A DNA stretch of 13,335 nt from Deltaproteobacteria bacterium (GTDB lineage: Bacteria > Myxococcota > Myxococcia > Myxococcales > 40CM-4-68-19). Made by a program: the position numbers and the translations under genes. Below are positions 12,976-13,335 of this stretch, one piece after another. The stretch is from NCBI GenBank assembly GCA_005879095.1, contig VBLM01000305.1:1-13335 (forward strand), read 5' to 3'. The notes beneath the pieces are model-generated. The model had not been told where the DNA came from, did no database searches, and was given only the letters and a program-made list of their open reading frames with translations. The first letter of the stretch is position 1. Every line of letters begins with the position of its first letter.

Positions 12976-13335
12976 TGCCGGTCCACCACGAAGTTGTACG
13001 GCGGCCAGGGGCCGGTGAGCGTCAGCTGGTAGCCGTGGGCGGCGAGCTTCTTCGCCTTCGCGCGCACCGCCGCCTGGAATGCTTTCGTCTTTCCGCGGCG
13101 CAGGAGAAAAGCGGCGTCGAGCAGCACGCGCTTGCCGATCTCGCCCGGCGGCGGCGGGCGCCGGCGCGCTTCGTCGGACTTCTTCGACAATTCTTCGAAG
13201 AGCGCGTCGGCCCGCTGGCTTGCGTTCTGCAGCAGCTCGCGCGCGGCGTCCTGCTCCTTCTTCTTGCGCAAGAGGAACGCGGCGCCGGGCGATCCGCGGC
13301 CGGCCACGTCCCGCGCTTCGTCGCGGGCCTTGTCG
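12972..13335 (-). CDS. Gas vesicle GvpF/GvpL-family protein, N-terminus cut by the window edge
   Basis: The frame is open from the right edge to a TGA at 12974-12972, and only the C-terminal 120 residues are visible. It has the late GvpF/L elements twice over: GAAFLLRKKKEQDAARELLQNASQRADALFEEL, then LLDAAFLLRRGKTKAFQAAVRAKAKKLAAHGYQLTLTGPWPPYNFVVDRQ. The ending LTLTGPWPPYNFV is the family's hallmark. The nearest internal start (GTG at 13307) would give only 111 residues, much shorter than the usual 220-280, so I treat the gene as partial. The stop overlaps the GvpA-like start as GTGA. This makes two GvpF/L-type genes flanking one GvpA-type gene in the same cluster. Confidence 0.88.
   Translation of the reverse strand, partial: DKARDEARDVAGRGSPGAAFLLRKKKEQDAARELLQNASQRADALFEELSKKSDEARRRPPPPGEIGKRVLLDAAFLLRRGKTKAFQAAVRAKAKKLAAHGYQLTLTGPWPPYNFVVDRQ

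Overview
This is a very GC-rich, tightly packed bacterial chromosome segment. There are almost no gaps, starts are often GTG, and neighbouring genes repeatedly share 4-base ATGA or GTGA overlaps. The gene content (Ku plus a stand-alone LigD polymerase, a DUF3536-type GH57 protein, GH15, hemerythrin, and a gas vesicle cluster with several GvpF/L-type genes) would suit a myxobacterium-like or other high-GC soil or sediment lineage. That placement is an inference from gene content and composition; there is no rRNA or other phylogenetic marker. I see no tRNA, rRNA, CRISPR, insertion sequence or phage gene, and no gene-free stretch longer than about 120 bases.

Layout. (1) 1-506, minus: a small cysteine-cluster protein (YkgJ type), followed by a possible 42-codon ORF and a possible further gene running off the left edge, each joined by a GTGA overlap. 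(2) 557-770, plus: a 50-residue membrane peptide with a strong ribosome site and its own intrinsic terminator. (3) 770-2874, minus: a three-gene unit, STAS-domain protein, Ku, then LigD polymerase, with gaps of 2 and 0 bases; this is a non-homologous end-joining (NHEJ) module. (4) 2975-8617, minus: a four-gene unit read GH57/DUF3536, GH15 glucoamylase-like, small membrane protein, YihY/BrkB membrane protein. It is preceded by a possible six-codon leader whose stop overlaps the GH57 start. (5) 8718-11819, plus: hemerythrin, ligase-associated metallo-beta-lactamase exonuclease, ATP-dependent DNA ligase. (6) 11782-13335, minus: part of a gas vesicle cluster, read GvpF/L (cut by the window), GvpA/J-like, GvpF/L, GvpK. 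It converges on the ligase gene with a 38-base overlap.

How it fits together. Two DNA-repair units, Ku/LigD-Pol and Exo/ligase, bracket an alpha-glucan metabolism operon. The LigD here has only the polymerase domain, so a separate ligase must seal the ends; the ligase about 8.5 kb away is a candidate but not a proven partner. Repair, reserve-carbohydrate handling, hemerythrin and gas vesicles together suggest a stress-adaptation or dormancy neighbourhood, which is an inference. I found no wholly unknown multigene system. The points most worth a second look are the GH57 leader ORF, the apparent out-of-frame tail on the GvpA-like gene, the STAS gene fused transcriptionally to NHEJ, and the small GTGA-flanked ORF at the left edge.
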